From: an uncultured Bacteroidota bacterium
GTDB taxonomy: Bacteria > Bacteroidota > Bacteroidia > Chitinophagales > Chitinophagaceae
Length of the DNA: 43,035 nucleotides
Direction: 5' to 3'
NCBI GenBank assembly: GCA_903854725.1
Contig: CAINWZ010000143.1
Location: 1 to 43,035, forward strand
How positions within the stretch are numbered: position 1 is the stretch's first letter; each line of letters begins with the position of its first letter. The notes under the pieces were generated by a model. It was not told the DNA's origin and made no database searches. It saw only the letters and a program-made list of their open reading frames with translations. Shown in pieces: positions 42,869 to 43,035 of this stretch. The position numbers and the translations under genes were made by a program.

Positions 42869-42900
42869 AATAGACTGCAAGGTAGTGCAATTACTCCACG

Positions 42901-43035
42901 GTGATAAAAGGTTCTACAAACATACCACAAGATAAAGGATATTCATTACACCTATCAGTTCAGGTTGTATCTTCTAACTTATGGGTTCCACCATACACTA
43001 ACTACCAACAGGAGTTGTTTGATATAATCTCCAAG
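42901..43035 (+). CDS. weak open frame running off the right edge
   Basis: One + frame stays open from about 42894 to the last base, with GTG at 42901 as the only plausible start (VIKGSTNIPQDKGYSLHLSV...). I recognise no family. GC content here is about 36%, similar to coding DNA in this window and well above the AT-rich gaps, but 45 codons is too short to be sure. All three minus frames contain stops here. It may be the start of a divergent gene or simply intergenic sequence. Confidence 0.22.
   Translation, partial: MIKGSTNIPQDKGYSLHLSVQVVSSNLWVPPYTNYQQELFDIISK

Overview
The window is ordinary chromosomal DNA from a low-GC Bacteroidota bacterium. It most resembles Chitinophagaceae or a related compact freshwater/soil lineage; this lineage is inferred, not measured. 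The grounds are many perfect TAnnTTTG (-7) promoter elements, no Shine-Dalgarno-like leaders, a Bacteroidota-type SRP RNA, a type IX secretion Plug homologue (DUF5103), a lipidated TamA-like Omp85 protein, and Bacteroidota families such as DUF5683, DUF4954 and DUF3575. I recognised 38 protein genes (one cut by the left edge), one weak open frame at the right edge, and one RNA gene. No tRNA, rRNA, CRISPR, phage or insertion sequence was seen.

Layout. 1-3123 (-): an operon of M42 aminopeptidase, class I glutamine amidotransferase and an ATP-grasp-like protein. 3243-5676: a LuxE-like acyl-protein synthetase facing an unrecognised membrane protein (periplasmic propeller-like part, one TM, cytoplasmic helix-turn-helix-like tail). 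5695-5996: an AT-rich gap ending in two hairpins and a T-run on the + strand, possibly a small RNA. 5997-11550: dapD, then a + run of tsaC-like, heptosyltransferase-like, CCA/poly(A) polymerase-like, pRiA4b ORF-3-like and miaA. 11677-15101: an M16 protease pair. 15239-17932 (-): a FadL-like barrel and a Gly/Trp/Tyr-rich lipoprotein. 18064-23396: proS, truB, TamL-like, trmH-like. 23393-26763: LolC/E-like permease, T9SS Plug-like, SRP RNA, transaldolase/FSA. 26814-30868 (-): AlkD-like, Gfo/Idh/MocA oxidoreductase, aconitase. 30992-32895: PspC-domain protein, kdsA, DUF3575-like barrel. 32901-36384 (-): Rrf2 regulator, dapB, DUF5683, parB, parA. 36467-42868: membrane metallophosphoesterase, DUF4954, periplasmic amidase, RhlE-like helicase.

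Themes. Envelope building dominates: lysine/DAP synthesis by the succinylase route (dapD, dapB), LPS core (kdsA, heptosyltransferase), Omp85 and lipoprotein export, type IX secretion and the SRP RNA. The second theme is tRNA and translation (proS, truB, miaA, CCA enzyme, tsaC, trmH). The genome is tightly packed: several convergent gene pairs have 0-2 bases or a shared stop between them, and several promoters lie within a few bases of the start codon.

I did not find a clearly undescribed multi-gene defence or mobile system. The best leads are the propeller-TM-HTH protein, the peptidase/amidotransferase/ATP-grasp cassette, the possible small RNA at about 5770-5969, and the near-leaderless promoter pattern.
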